DNA of 64,000 nucleotides, from contig CAYQSU010000002.1 in NCBI GenBank assembly GCA_964420325.1, positions 1 through 64,000 of the forward strand, written 5' to 3'. The notes below the pieces were generated by a model. The model had not been told where the DNA came from. It ran no database searches and worked only from the letters and a program-made list of their open reading frames with translations. This document shows positions 34,094-43,124 of the stretch, in pieces (positions within the stretch are counted from its first letter, which is position 1; every line of letters begins with the position of its first letter). The DNA comes from CAYQSU01 sp964420325. Lineage in GTDB: Bacteria > Pseudomonadota > Alphaproteobacteria > Rhodospirillales > Defluviicoccaceae. The translations under genes and the position numbers were made by a program.

Positions 34094-34869
34094 CACACCT
34101 CCGAAAGCCGGGCCCAGACGGGCGTGTGATCGGAGGGTCTGTCCCAGCCGCGCGGTGCCCGGTCGATGTCGGCCGCCTGCAGCCGGTCGGCCGCCTGGGG
34201 CGAGAGCAGGAGGTGGTCGATCCGGAGCCCCTGATCGGCGGCGAAGGCGCGAGCACGATAGTCCCACCAGGTGTAACGGCCGGGCTCCGTCGAAAGCGCG
34301 CGTATGGCGTCGGTCAGGCCGAGGTAGACGATCTTCCGCCACGCCGCCCGGCTTTCCGGCTGGACCAAGGCGTCGTCGGCGAACGCCTTCGGGTCGTAGA
34401 CGTCGTCGTCGGAGGGTGCGACATTGTAGTCGCCGCCGAGGACGAAGGCGTCCTCGCTCTCGAGCAAGGCCCGGGCATGGTGGTAGAGGCGCTCCAGCCA
34501 TGCAAGCTTGTAGGCGAACTTGTCGGTGCCGATCGGGTTGCCGTTGGGAACGTATAGGGACGCGACCCGGAGATCGCCGGTGAAGGCTTCGAGGTAGCGG
34601 GCCTGTTCGTCAGCGGGATCGCCGGGCAGCGCGGTAGCGAGAACCTCGATCGGCCGCTTCGACAGGATGGCGACGCCGTTGTATGTCCTCTGGCCTACTG
34701 TCGTGCAGTTGTAGCCGAGCTCACCGATGGGCGCGGCCGGAAACGCATCATCGGCGGTCTTCAGCTCCTGCAGGAGGACGACGTCCGGTTGCGACTCGCG
34801 GAGCCACCTGAGAAGGTGGTCGAGCCTCGCCTTGATCGAGTTGACGTTCCAGGTGGCGATGGTGACCAT
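34093..34869 (-). CDS. xthA: Exodeoxyribonuclease III
   Basis: 258 aa, normal for the family. It is an AP endonuclease and 3'-5' exonuclease in base-excision repair. All motifs are present: ATWNVNSIKARLDHLL, VVLLQELK (metal-binding Glu), GVAILSK, GGDYNVAPSDDDVYD (catalytic Asp and Asn), TWWDYRARAF, GLRIDHLLLS and PSDHTPVWARL (catalytic His). It is followed by the GFA gene with a one-base overlap. It is cytoplasmic. Confidence 0.96.
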   Translation of the reverse strand: MVTIATWNVNSIKARLDHLLRWLRESQPDVVLLQELKTADDAFPAAPIGELGYNCTTVGQRTYNGVAILSKRPIEVLATALPGDPADEQARYLEAFTGDLRVASLYVPNGNPIGTDKFAYKLAWLERLYHHARALLESEDAFVLGGDYNVAPSDDDVYDPKAFADDALVQPESRAAWRKIVYLGLTDAIRALSTEPGRYTWWDYRARAFAADQGLRIDHLLLSPQAADRLQAADIDRAPRGWDRPSDHTPVWARLSEV

Positions 34870-34912
34870 GGACGGGTCGCGGCGCCGCCGCCTGGCCGGT
34901 CCCGGGCCGCGC

Positions 34913-35269
34913 TCAGATGGAGAACGAGGAGCCGCAGCCGCAGGTCGACGCGGCGTTCGGGTTCCTGACGGCGAAGTAGGAGCCGATCAGGTCCTCGACG
35001 AAATCGATCTCCGCGCCCTTGAGAAGCTCCAGGGACACCTCGTCGACGACGATGGCCACGCCGTCGCGCTCGAAGATCCGGTCGTCCTCATTGATCTGGT
35101 CATCCAGCGTGAAGCCGTACTGAAAGCCGGAACAACCGCCGCCGGAGACGGCGATCCTGAGCCTCAGCGCTTCGTTGCCTTCCCCTTTCGCCAGCGCGGC
35201 GATTCGCATGACGGCGCTCTGGGAAATGCGGAGTTCGTCCGCGTCTCCGGCCGCAAGCTCCTGAACCAT
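34913..35269 (-). CDS. erpA: Iron-sulfur cluster insertion protein ErpA
   Basis: 118 aa A-type Fe-S carrier. Three cluster cysteines are Cys46 in SGGGCSGFQYGF and Cys110/Cys112 in STCGCGSSFSI. It delivers clusters to apoproteins, including IspH in bacteria that make isoprenoids by the MEP route, and ispH is in this window. The frame is open to 35425, but ATG 35269 has GAGGAG nine bases upstream and gives the family length. The extra 52 residues would be unlike ErpA and would cover a promoter. Confidence 0.94.
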   Translation of the reverse strand: MVQELAAGDADELRISQSAVMRIAALAKGEGNEALRLRIAVSGGGCSGFQYGFTLDDQINEDDRIFERDGVAIVVDEVSLELLKGAEIDFVEDLIGSYFAVRNPNAASTCGCGSSFSI

Positions 35270-35318
35270 GACCTCGATCTCCTCGCGACAGCCCGCGATC
35301 AGCCCTGCATTCCACTTG

Positions 35319-35346
35319 TATGTAACCCGGAATGCCGTCGAGTCAA
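35319..35346 (-). promoter_or_regulatory. Probable erpA promoter
   Basis: On the minus strand TTGACT (35346-35341) and TACATA (35324-35319) are 16 bases apart, about 50 bases before the erpA ATG. The -35 matches five of six consensus bases and the -10 about three. Its location inside the longer open frame supports the shorter ErpA start. Confidence 0.4.
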
Positions 35347-35423
35347 ATCGGAAGGGGAGCGGCGCCGAGCCGCCGATCAACGCCGCCGTTGCCTCGTCAA
35401 GCGACGGTTTGTAGGCTCGCGCC

Positions 35424-36605
35424 ATGATCGAGGCCGACCACCTTCACCCCTGGGCGTGCAAGCCCTCGGAAAGCCGTGGTCGCCTCCACCCCGAACCGGA
35501 AAGCCAGAACCGCACCTGCTTTCAGCGGGACCGCGACCGCATCATCCACTCGGCGGCGTTCCGCCGGCTCGAGTACAAGACCCAGGTGTTCGTCAACCAC
35601 GAGGGCGATTTCTTCCGCACCCGGCTGACCCACAGCCTCGAGGTCTCCCAGATCGCCCGCACCATCTGCCGGTCGCTCGGCCTCAACGAGGACCTGGCCG
35701 AGGCGCTGGCGCTGGCCCACGACCTCGGCCACACCCCGTTCGGCCACGCCGGCGAGGATGCTCTGGCCGAGATGATGGAGCCCTACGGCGGGTTCGACCA
35801 CAACGCCCAGAGCCTGCGCGTCGTCACCGGGCTCGAGCGGCGTTACGCGGAGTTCGACGGTCTCAACCTGACCTGGGAGACGCTCGAAGGTCTGGTCAAG
35901 CACAACGGCCCGCTGATCGACGCGGACGGCGGGCGGCCGCTGCCGCGGGCCATCGGCGACTATGTCTCCGGCCACGATCTCGAGCTTGCGACGTACGCCG
36001 GCGCGGAGGCGCAGGTGGCGTCGCTCTCCGACGACATCGCCTACAGCAATCACGACATCGACGACGGGCTGCGCGCCGGGCTGTTCACCGTCGACGACCT
36101 CACGGGCGTGCCTCTGGTCGGGCCGGTGTTCGCAGAGGTGCGCAAGGCCTATCCCGGGCTCGAACGGTCGCGGCTGATCCACGAATCCGTTCGCCGGCTG
36201 ATCGGCCTCATGGTCGGCGACCTGGTCGCCGAGACCCGCCGGCGGATCGATGCCGCGCGCCTCAATCATCCCGACGACATCCGCCGCCTGGGGCGGCCGG
36301 TGGTCGCCTTCTCGGACGCCATGCAGGAGCACCACCGCGCGCTGAAGGCGTTCCTGTTCCGCCACATGTATCGCCACTACCGCCTCAACCGCATGACCAG
36401 CAAGGCGCGGCGCGTCGTCAAGGAGCTGTTCGAGCTTCTGGTCAGAGAACCCGGGTGTCTGCCCACCGACTGGCAGCGCACGGCGGGCGAGCCGCAATCA
36501 ATCGAAACGGCCCACACCGTTGCCGACTATATCGCCGGCATGACCGACCGCTATGCGCTGGACGAGTACCGGCGGCTCCTCGACGTGCAGTCGAGGAGCT
36601 CATGA
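35424..36605 (+). CDS. dgt: Deoxyguanosinetriphosphate triphosphohydrolase-like protein (Dgt)
   Basis: 393 aa HD-domain dNTPase. It hydrolyses dNTPs to deoxynucleosides and triphosphate. It begins with the family stretch ESRGRLHPEPESQNRTCFQR and RDRIIHSAAFRRLEYKTQVF. The metal ligands are in FFRTRLTHSLEVSQIAR, ALAHDLGHTPFGH and SDDIAYSNHDIDDG. Start at 35424 faces the erpA region divergently. It overlaps argS as ATGA and heads the long housekeeping operon. Confidence 0.94.
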   Translation: MIEADHLHPWACKPSESRGRLHPEPESQNRTCFQRDRDRIIHSAAFRRLEYKTQVFVNHEGDFFRTRLTHSLEVSQIARTICRSLGLNEDLAEALALAHDLGHTPFGHAGEDALAEMMEPYGGFDHNAQSLRVVTGLERRYAEFDGLNLTWETLEGLVKHNGPLIDADGGRPLPRAIGDYVSGHDLELATYAGAEAQVASLSDDIAYSNHDIDDGLRAGLFTVDDLTGVPLVGPVFAEVRKAYPGLERSRLIHESVRRLIGLMVGDLVAETRRRIDAARLNHPDDIRRLGRPVVAFSDAMQEHHRALKAFLFRHMYRHYRLNRMTSKARRVVKELFELLVREPGCLPTDWQRTAGEPQSIETAHTVADYIAGMTDRYALDEYRRLLDVQSRSS

Positions 36606-38356
36606 ACCTCTACCGCCACTTCCAGGCGCGGGTGCACGAGGCCGTGCTCGCCCTTGCTGCCGACGGCCGGCTGCCTCCGGCACCCGACACCTCGCGGATC
36701 GCCGTCGAGCCGCCACGGGATCTCGGGCACGGGGACGTGACCACCAATGCCGCCCTCGTCCTCGCCGGGCCGGCCGGCGTGCGGCCGCGCGACCTCGCCG
36801 CCAGCCTCATCGAGCGGCTTCTCGGCGACGAGGCGGTGACCGATGCCGAGGTGGCCGGGCCCGGCTTCATCAATCTCCGCCTGAAGGAGGCCTTCTGGTA
36901 CGATCGCCTCGCCGACGTGCTGCGCGAGGGGATTCGTTACGGCGACTCCTTCATCGGCGGCGGCGAGCCGGTCAACCTCGAGTTCGTCTCGGCCAATCCC
37001 ACGGGTCCGCTGCACGTCGGCCACGGTCGCGGTGCCGTCGTCGGCGACGCGCTGGCCTCCCTGCTCGAGAAGGCGGGCTACAGCGTGACCCGGGAGTACT
37101 ACGTCAACGACGCGGGGGCGCAGGTGGACAACCTCGCGCGCTCGTTGCACATGCGCTACCGCGAAGCCCTCGGCGAGACGGTCGGCCCGTTCCCGGACGA
37201 CTACTACGCCGGCGACTATCTCTGTCCGCTGGCCGACGCGGTCGCCGCCCGCGACGGCGATCGCTGGGCCGGGGCCGGCGAGGACGCCTGGCTCGCCCGC
37301 TTCCGCGACACCACCGTCCGCAACATGATGGAACGCATCCAGACCGACCTCGCGGCGCTCGGCGTCGCCTTCGACCACTTCAGCTCGGAGCGCCGGCTGG
37401 TCGAGGAGGGCAGCGTCGAGGCGGCGGTGCGCCTGCTCGACGAGCGGGGGCTCCTTTACGTCGGAGTCCTGGAACCGCCGAAGGGGAAGCTCCCCGACGA
37501 CTGGGAGCCGCGGCCGCAGACCCTGTTCCGCGCCACGGCGTTCGGCGACGACGTCGATCGGCCGCTCAAGAAATCGGACGGATCCTGGACCTATTTCGCC
37601 ACGGACATCGCCTATCACCTCGACAAGTACCGCCGCGGCTTCCGCACCATGATCGACATCTGGGGCGCCGACCACGGCGGCTATGTCAAACGCATGCAGG
37701 CGGCGGTGAAGGCGGTGTCCGAAGGCAAGGCCGAGCTCGACGTCAAGCTGTGCCAGATGGTCAACCTTCTGGAGGGCGGCCGGCCGGTGAAGATGTCGAA
37801 GCGCGCCGGCGCCTTCATCACGCTGAGCGAGGTCGTCGACCGGGTCGGCCGTGATGTCTTCCGCTTCATGATGCTGACCCGCAAGAACGACGCCCAGCTC
37901 GACTTCGACTTCGAGGTGGTGGCGGAGCAGTCGCGCGAGAACCCGGTGTTCTACGTGCACTACGCCCACGCCCGTTGCTGCTCGGTGATGCGCCATGCCG
38001 CCGAGGCGCTCGGCCCGGAGGCGATTGCCGGCGAGGCGCTGGGGCGGGCCGAGCTGCATCGCCTCACGGATCCGGCCGAGCTCGATCTCATCAGGCGGAT
38101 GGCCGGCTGGCCGCGGCTGGTGGAGACCGCGGCCGAGACCCACGAGCCCCATCGCGTCGCCTTCTATCTGCAGGATCTGGCAGCGCAGTTCCACCTGGTG
38201 TGGACGAAGGGGAAGGACGATGCCAGCCTCCGCTTCCTCACGGCCGCAGACCCGCCGTTGACGCTGGCACGGCTCGCCCTCGTGCGCGGGGTCCAGCTGG
38301 TGATCGCATCGGGCCTCGAGATCTTTGGCGTCGAACCGGTCGAGGAGTTGCGCTGA
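36602..38356 (+). CDS. argS: Arginyl-tRNA synthetase
   Basis: 584 aa class I synthetase. It has the N-terminal Add-1 domain (NLYRHFQARVHEAVLALAADG), the HIGH-type sequence PTGPLHVGHGRGA near residue 137, the KMSKS-type PVKMSKRAGAFITL near 397, and the C-terminal DALR anticodon-binding domain. It charges tRNA-Arg. It overlaps dgt upstream and the SPOR gene downstream by one base, so it is translated within the same operon. Confidence 0.96.
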   Translation: MNLYRHFQARVHEAVLALAADGRLPPAPDTSRIAVEPPRDLGHGDVTTNAALVLAGPAGVRPRDLAASLIERLLGDEAVTDAEVAGPGFINLRLKEAFWYDRLADVLREGIRYGDSFIGGGEPVNLEFVSANPTGPLHVGHGRGAVVGDALASLLEKAGYSVTREYYVNDAGAQVDNLARSLHMRYREALGETVGPFPDDYYAGDYLCPLADAVAARDGDRWAGAGEDAWLARFRDTTVRNMMERIQTDLAALGVAFDHFSSERRLVEEGSVEAAVRLLDERGLLYVGVLEPPKGKLPDDWEPRPQTLFRATAFGDDVDRPLKKSDGSWTYFATDIAYHLDKYRRGFRTMIDIWGADHGGYVKRMQAAVKAVSEGKAELDVKLCQMVNLLEGGRPVKMSKRAGAFITLSEVVDRVGRDVFRFMMLTRKNDAQLDFDFEVVAEQSRENPVFYVHYAHARCCSVMRHAAEALGPEAIAGEALGRAELHRLTDPAELDLIRRMAGWPRLVETAAETHEPHRVAFYLQDLAAQFHLVWTKGKDDASLRFLTAADPPLTLARLALVRGVQLVIASGLEIFGVEPVEELR

Positions 38357-39165
38357 TGACGGCAGAGACGTGGCGGGACGGCGATCCCGCGGAGACCCGC
38401 CCGAGGATGGTCCGCGAGCCGATCGTCCCGCGCCCGACGCCGGGCTCGAGCCTCCGGCTGCGGCGCTGGCTGATCCCGGCGGCGGTGATCTTGATCGCGC
38501 TCGGCCTTGGCGGCATCTGGCTCGATGGCGGCGATGACCCGGCTCCCGGGCTCGCTCCGGCGGGCGATCTGCCGGTCATCCGCGCGGAGCGCGATCCGGT
38601 CAAGGAGCGGCCGGCCGAACCGGGCGGCATGGAGGTGGAGAACCGCGACAAGCTCGTCTATCAGCGCCTGCAGAACGAGGAATCGCCGCCGCCGATGGAA
38701 CGCCTGCTGCCTCCGCCGGAGGAGCCCTTGGCGCCGCCGGCACCGCCGCCACCCGCGGAGCCGCCTGCCGAGGCCGCCGGCGAGCCGTCGACCCCGACAC
38801 CACCGCCCGCCGCGGCGGCGCCGGCCGACGATGCGGGAGCAGCGCCCGCGGCGATCCTGCCGCCGCCGAAGCCGAGGCCTGTGGCCAGGACGGAGCCAGC
38901 CATCGCGGCGGCGGGCTACCAGGTCCAGATCGCCGCCGGGCGCTCCGAGGAGGGCGTCCGCGCCGCCGCCGATCGCCTGAAGGCCGACCACCGCGACGTC
39001 TTCGGCGGCCTCACGCTCGAGGTCGTTCGCGCCGATCTCGGCAGCCAGGGAATCTTCTATCGGCTGCGCGCGGGCCCCATCGCCAGCGAGCAGGCCGCAC
39101 GCGCGCTCTGTGCCAAGCTCGCCGATCGCAAGATCGGTTGTGTGGTTGTCCGCCCCGGTGCCTGA
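38356..39165 (+). CDS. SPOR-domain membrane protein
   Basis: 269 aa. A single helix (WLIPAAVILIALGLGGIWL) at about residues 36-55 is followed by a long Pro/Ala-rich linker (about 115-180) and a C-terminal SPOR domain (GYQVQIAAGRSEEGVRAAAD to the end) that binds denuded septal peptidoglycan. It is an inner-membrane protein probably linked to cell division. Its place between argS and nagZ is the usual alphaproteobacterial order. The start shares one base with the argS stop. Confidence 0.9.
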   Translation: MTAETWRDGDPAETRPRMVREPIVPRPTPGSSLRLRRWLIPAAVILIALGLGGIWLDGGDDPAPGLAPAGDLPVIRAERDPVKERPAEPGGMEVENRDKLVYQRLQNEESPPPMERLLPPPEEPLAPPAPPPPAEPPAEAAGEPSTPTPPPAAAAPADDAGAAPAAILPPPKPRPVARTEPAIAAAGYQVQIAAGRSEEGVRAAADRLKADHRDVFGGLTLEVVRADLGSQGIFYRLRAGPIASEQAARALCAKLADRKIGCVVVRPGA

Positions 39166-40195
39166 CCCTGGAACGCATGGACGGTGTGCCGTCGTCTTCG
39201 GCCTGTCGGGACCCCGTCTGACCGATGCCGAACGGCGGCTGTTTGCCGAGGCCGCGCCGGTCGGCTTCATCCTGTTCGCCCGCAACTGTGCGAGCCCCGA
39301 CCAGGTCCGGTCGCTGGTCCGGGACCTGCGCGAGGCGGTGGGACGCGACGACGCACCGGTGATGATCGACCAGGAGGGCGGCCGCGTCGCCCGGCTGGGG
39401 CCGCCGCACTGGCGGACCATGCCGGCGCAGTCCCGCTTCGCCGAGATGGCGAGAGCGGACGAGGCGACGGCCGTGGAGGCGGCGTTTCTCAACGCGCAAC
39501 TCGTCGCCCGGGAACTCGGCGAGCTGGGCATCACCGTCGACACGCTGCCGGTGCTCGACCTTCCCCAGCCGGGAGCGCATGCCGTGATCGGCGACCGCGC
39601 TGCCGGCGACACGCCCGAGCGGGCGGCCCTTCTCGGCCGCGCCACCTGCAGCGGGCTGTTGGCCTGCGGCGTTCTGCCGGTGATCAAGCACATCCCCGGG
39701 CACGGGCGGGCGACGGTGGACAGCCATCTCAGCCTGCCCGTCGTCGATGCGCCGCTCGCCGACCTCGAGCGGGTCGATTTCGCTCCGTTCGCCGCGCTCG
39801 GCGACATGCCGTGGGCGATGACCGCCCACGTCGTCTACTCGGCACTTGATCCGGAACGGCCGGCGACCACCTCAGCCCATATGATCGGACACGTGATCCG
39901 CGGGCGGCTCCGCTTCGAAGGGGTTCTCATCTCCGACGACGTGTGCATGGGGGCGCTGGCCGGCTCGCCCGGCGAACGCGCCTCGGCCGCGCTCGCCGCC
40001 GGGTGCGACCTCGCCCTGCACTGCAACGGCGTGCTCACGGAGATGGAGGCGGTCGCCGCGGCCTGTCCGCCGCCGACGGCGGCGGCGTGCGCGCGGCTCG
40101 AGCGCGGCGAGGCGATGCGGCGGCACTCGGAACCGGTGGACGACGAGGCGGCGATCGCGCGCCTGGCCGCGCTGTTGCGGACGGCGCCCGGGTGA
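39158..40195 (+). CDS. nagZ: Beta-N-acetylhexosaminidase NagZ (GH3)
   Basis: 345 aa. It removes GlcNAc from muropeptides in cell-wall recycling, in the cytoplasm. Signatures are VMIDQEGGRVARLGPP, VIKHIPGHGRATVDSHL near residue 177 with the acid/base-loop His, and RGRLRFEGVLISDDVCMGAL carrying the nucleophile Asp. The start is not certain: GTG at 39158 overlaps the SPOR stop by eight bases and gives a normal N terminus, while GTG at 39110 is an upstream alternative. It overlaps or abuts the M50 gene. Confidence 0.94.
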   Translation: MPDPGTHGRCAVVFGLSGPRLTDAERRLFAEAAPVGFILFARNCASPDQVRSLVRDLREAVGRDDAPVMIDQEGGRVARLGPPHWRTMPAQSRFAEMARADEATAVEAAFLNAQLVARELGELGITVDTLPVLDLPQPGAHAVIGDRAAGDTPERAALLGRATCSGLLACGVLPVIKHIPGHGRATVDSHLSLPVVDAPLADLERVDFAPFAALGDMPWAMTAHVVYSALDPERPATTSAHMIGHVIRGRLRFEGVLISDDVCMGALAGSPGERASAALAAGCDLALHCNGVLTEMEAVAAACPPPTAAACARLERGEAMRRHSEPVDDEAAIARLAALLRTAPG

Positions 40196-40197
40196 CC

Positions 40198-40881
40198 ATG
40201 GAGACCATCCTCTTTCAGGTCTCCGTCTGGACCATCCCGGTGCTTCTGGCCATCACCCTCCACGAGGCGGCCCACGGCTGGGTGGCCTGGCGGCTCGGCG
40301 ACGACACCGCCTACCGGGCCGGCCGCGTCACCTTCAATCCGCTGCGGCACATCGATCCGTTCGGCACCGTGCTCTTGCCGGCGCTGATGCTGGTCCTTTC
40401 CGGCGGCCGCATCATGTTCGGCTTCGCCAAGCCGGTGCCGGTGAACTTCCGGCGCCTCAACCGGCCGCGGCGCGACATGGTCTACGTGGCGGCGGCGGGG
40501 CCGGGGGTCAACCTGACGCTCGCCGTCGTCTCCGCGAGCCTTCTCAACGTCGTCGGCATGTTCCCGGACGAGTTCGCCGGATGGCTCACCTTCAACCTGC
40601 AGAACTCCGTCTGGATCAACGTCTTGCTGGCCGTCTTCAACATGCTGCCGCTGCCGCCTCTGGACGGCGGCCGGGTGGCCGTCGGCCTGCTGCCGCGATC
40701 GCTCGCGAGGCCGCTTGCCCGCGTCGAGCGGTTCGGCTTCGTGATCATCATCGGCGCCATCTTCTTCGTGCCGTGGATCGGCGCCAAGCTCGGGCTCAAC
40801 CTCGACGTGTTCGGCTGGCTGGTGCTGCTGCCCGCCTGGTTCCTCGAGCGGCTGATCTACGCCGTCACCGGCGGCGGATGA
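40198..40881 (+). CDS. Site-2 protease family (M50) membrane metalloprotease
   Basis: 227 aa with about five to six helices. The zinc motif is HEAAHG in ITLHEAAHGWVAWRLGD, and the second ligand region is NMLPLPPLDGGRV. Such rhomboid-sized M50 proteins lack PDZ domains and cleave membrane segments; the substrate is unknown. ATG 40198 is used; a GTG at 40192 overlapping the nagZ stop would add two residues. It overlaps scpA as ATGA. Confidence 0.9.
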   Translation: METILFQVSVWTIPVLLAITLHEAAHGWVAWRLGDDTAYRAGRVTFNPLRHIDPFGTVLLPALMLVLSGGRIMFGFAKPVPVNFRRLNRPRRDMVYVAAAGPGVNLTLAVVSASLLNVVGMFPDEFAGWLTFNLQNSVWINVLLAVFNMLPLPPLDGGRVAVGLLPRSLARPLARVERFGFVIIIGAIFFVPWIGAKLGLNLDVFGWLVLLPAWFLERLIYAVTGGG

Positions 40882-41696
40882 GGGGCGCCGTGGCCCGGGA
40901 CACCGAGTTCGAGGATGTGAAGGGACCGCCCGCCGCCGGGGCCGGGCTCGTCCTCGACATCGACGGCTTCGAGGGGCCGATCGACCTGCTGCTGACGCTG
41001 GCACGCGAACAGAAGGTCGATCTCCGGCACGTCTCCATCCTGCAGTTGGCCGATCAGTATCTGGCGTTCATCGCCGAGGTGCATCGCGCCGACCTCGAGA
41101 TCGCCGCCGAGTTCCTGGTGATGGCGGCGTGGCTCGCCTACCTCAAGTCGCGCCTGCTGCTGCCCGAGCGGGCCGGGCCGGAGGAGCCCTCGGGAGAAGC
41201 GCTCGCGGCGGCGCTGACCTTTCAGCTTCGCCGCCTGGAAGCGATGCGCGATGCGGCGAAAAGGCTCCTCGGCCGGCCGCGTCTCGGCCTGGATGTGTTC
41301 GCAAGGGGCCGGCCGGAGCGTTTCGACCGGACGACCGTCGAGGTCGTCGAGGTCGATCTCTTCGCCCTGTTGCGCGCCTATGGCGAGCACGTGCGTCGGC
41401 GACGGCCGCACGTCCTGGCGATCGAGCCGACGGATCTGATGTCGGTGGAGGACGCGCTGAACCGGCTGGCCCGCGCCCTCGGACGCGTCCCCGGGTGGGA
41501 GAACCTGTTGAGCTTCCTGCCGCCGGGAACCCTAGAGGGCTTGTGCGACGGACGGCTCACCGCGCGCTCGGCCCTGGCCGCGACCTTCGGCGCCAGCCTC
41601 GAGCTCGCGAAGCAGGGGCGCGTCAGACTGCGCCAGACGTCGGCGTTCGGCCCCATCTACCTCGGCCCGGGCAGGACCCCGAGGACGATCTCGTGA
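40878..41696 (+). CDS. scpA: Segregation and condensation protein A
   Basis: 272 aa kleisin that bridges the SMC heads in chromosome condensation. The N-terminal motif FEGPIDLLLTLAREQKVDLRHVSILQLADQYL and the central FLVMAAWLAYLKSRLLLPE are characteristic, and the C terminus is a winged helix (LTARSALAATFGASLELAKQGRVRLRQ region). It overlaps both neighbours by four bases and precedes scpB, the conserved order. Confidence 0.95.
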   Translation: MRGAVARDTEFEDVKGPPAAGAGLVLDIDGFEGPIDLLLTLAREQKVDLRHVSILQLADQYLAFIAEVHRADLEIAAEFLVMAAWLAYLKSRLLLPERAGPEEPSGEALAAALTFQLRRLEAMRDAAKRLLGRPRLGLDVFARGRPERFDRTTVEVVEVDLFALLRAYGEHVRRRRPHVLAIEPTDLMSVEDALNRLARALGRVPGWENLLSFLPPGTLEGLCDGRLTARSALAATFGASLELAKQGRVRLRQTSAFGPIYLGPGRTPRTIS

Positions 41697-42298
41697 CCCA
41701 AGTGGATCCCCTGCACCTGCGGCTCCTCGAGGCCGTTCTCTTCGCCGCGGCCGAGCCGCTGGGGGAGCGGGAGCTCGCCGCCCGCCTGCCTGCCGGCATC
41801 GACGTGCGGCCGTTGCTGTCGCGCCTGCAGGCCGAGTACCAGGAACGCGGGGTCCACCTGATGCGGATCGGCACGGGCTGGGCGTTTCGCACGGCGCCCG
41901 ATCTCGGTCCGCTCTTGGCGCACGAGCGTCGCGTCGAGCGCAAGCTGTCACGGGCGGCACTGGAGACGCTGGCCATCGTCGCCTATCATCAGCCGGTCAC
42001 GCGGGCGGAGATCGAGGAGATCCGCGGCGTGCAGCTCAGCAAGGGCACGCTCGACGTGCTCCTCGAGGAGGGGTGGATCCGCCCGCGGGGACGCCGACAG
42101 GTGCCGGGGCGGCCAATGACGTGGGGAACCACGGACGGCTTTCTCGACCATTTCGGGCTCGCCTTGCTCGACGACCTGCCGGCGCTCGAGGAGCTGAGGG
42201 CGGCAGGCCTTCTGGACAGCCGTCCAGCGGTCCAGGCCTACGGGATCGGCGCGGCCGCGGACGAAGCGGAGGGGGACGGGGCCGGACCGGAGAGGTAG
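41693..42298 (+). CDS. scpB: Segregation and condensation protein B
   Basis: 201 aa, two winged-helix domains. It has LLEAVLFAAAEPLGERELAARL at the N terminus and LSRAALETLAIVAYHQPVTRAEIEEIRGV in the second domain, followed by GRPMTWGTTDGFLDHFGL. It dimerises and binds ScpA in the SMC condensin complex. GTG start within the scpA stop (GTGA) indicates coupling. A 91-base gap then leads to tatA. Confidence 0.95.
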   Translation: MTQVDPLHLRLLEAVLFAAAEPLGERELAARLPAGIDVRPLLSRLQAEYQERGVHLMRIGTGWAFRTAPDLGPLLAHERRVERKLSRAALETLAIVAYHQPVTRAEIEEIRGVQLSKGTLDVLLEEGWIRPRGRRQVPGRPMTWGTTDGFLDHFGLALLDDLPALEELRAAGLLDSRPAVQAYGIGAAADEAEGDGAGPER

Positions 42299-42389
42299 TG
42301 CGGCGGCGTGGCGTTGCGGCTCCCCGGCCTTTCTGCCATTATCCGCGGGCAACGGAACGAAAACGAAGGAAGGCAACGAGAACCATCAT

Positions 42390-42641
42390 ATGGGCACATT
42401 CAGCATCTGGCACTGGCTGATCGTCCTCGCCGTCGTGCTGATCCTTTTCGGCGGCAAAGGGAAGATTTCCCAGATCATGGGCGACGTCGGCAAGGGCCTC
42501 CGGGCGTTCAAGAAGAGCGTCAAGGACGAGGATGCCGCAGACGAGCAGCCCGCGGCGATCGAAGACAAGACAACGCTCAGGACAGAGCCTCAACGGTCGA
42601 CCGAACCGGCTCGCGAAAGAGATCGCGTGGCCAAGTCCTAG
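42390..42641 (+). CDS. tatA: Twin-arginine translocase subunit TatA
   Basis: 83 aa. One N-terminal helix (SIWHWLIVLAVVLILFG) with the invariant Phe-Gly at its end, an amphipathic helix (KISQIMGDVGKGLRAFKKSV) and an acidic tail (KDEDAADEQ). It forms the pore of the Tat system for folded proteins; two Tat signal proteins are encoded at 15626 and 16886. The ribosome site AAGGAAGG is about 13 bases upstream. Confidence 0.96.
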   Translation: MGTFSIWHWLIVLAVVLILFGGKGKISQIMGDVGKGLRAFKKSVKDEDAADEQPAAIEDKTTLRTEPQRSTEPARERDRVAKS

Positions 42642-42683
42642 GGCTGTTCGCTTGGCCGACGCCGTCGGGAGCGCGTTTCCGCC

Positions 42684-43106
42684 ATGTTCGACATCGGCTG
42701 GCCGGAGCTGTTCGTCATCGCGGTTCTGGCGCTCGTCGTCATCGGACCGAAGGACCTGCCGCAGGCGCTGCGGGCCGTGATGGCCGTCGTTCGCAAGGCA
42801 CGCGGCCTTGCCCGTGAATTCCAGCAGGGCGTCGACGAGATGGTGCGGGAAGCCGAGATCTCGGACATCAAACGCCAGTTCGACCAGGTCAAGCGACTGG
42901 ATCTGGAGGGAGAGGTGAAGAAGGCGGTCGACCCCGCGGGCACGCTGACCGAGGATTTCGACCCGGCCGACTTCGCCCGCGAACTCAAGGGGCGCGTCGA
43001 AAACGAGACCGCGTCGAAGGCGTTGCCGGCCCCAGAGAAGGCGGAGGGGGAAAAGAACGCGGCCGCCGGTGAGACGGCGGCGCCGGCAGTCAAGACCGAC
43101 GGCTAG
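42684..43106 (+). CDS. tatB: Twin-arginine translocase subunit TatB
   Basis: 140 aa. It begins MFDIGWPELFVIAVLALVVIGPKDLPQALRAV, the TatB helix with its conserved Glu and GPKDLP hinge, then a long amphipathic helix and a charged, Ala-rich tail. It binds signal peptides together with TatC. It lies 42 bases after tatA and 18 before tatC. Confidence 0.96.
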   Translation: MFDIGWPELFVIAVLALVVIGPKDLPQALRAVMAVVRKARGLAREFQQGVDEMVREAEISDIKRQFDQVKRLDLEGEVKKAVDPAGTLTEDFDPADFARELKGRVENETASKALPAPEKAEGEKNAAAGETAAPAVKTDG

Positions 43107-43124
43107 ACAAGACATCGCACCGCC

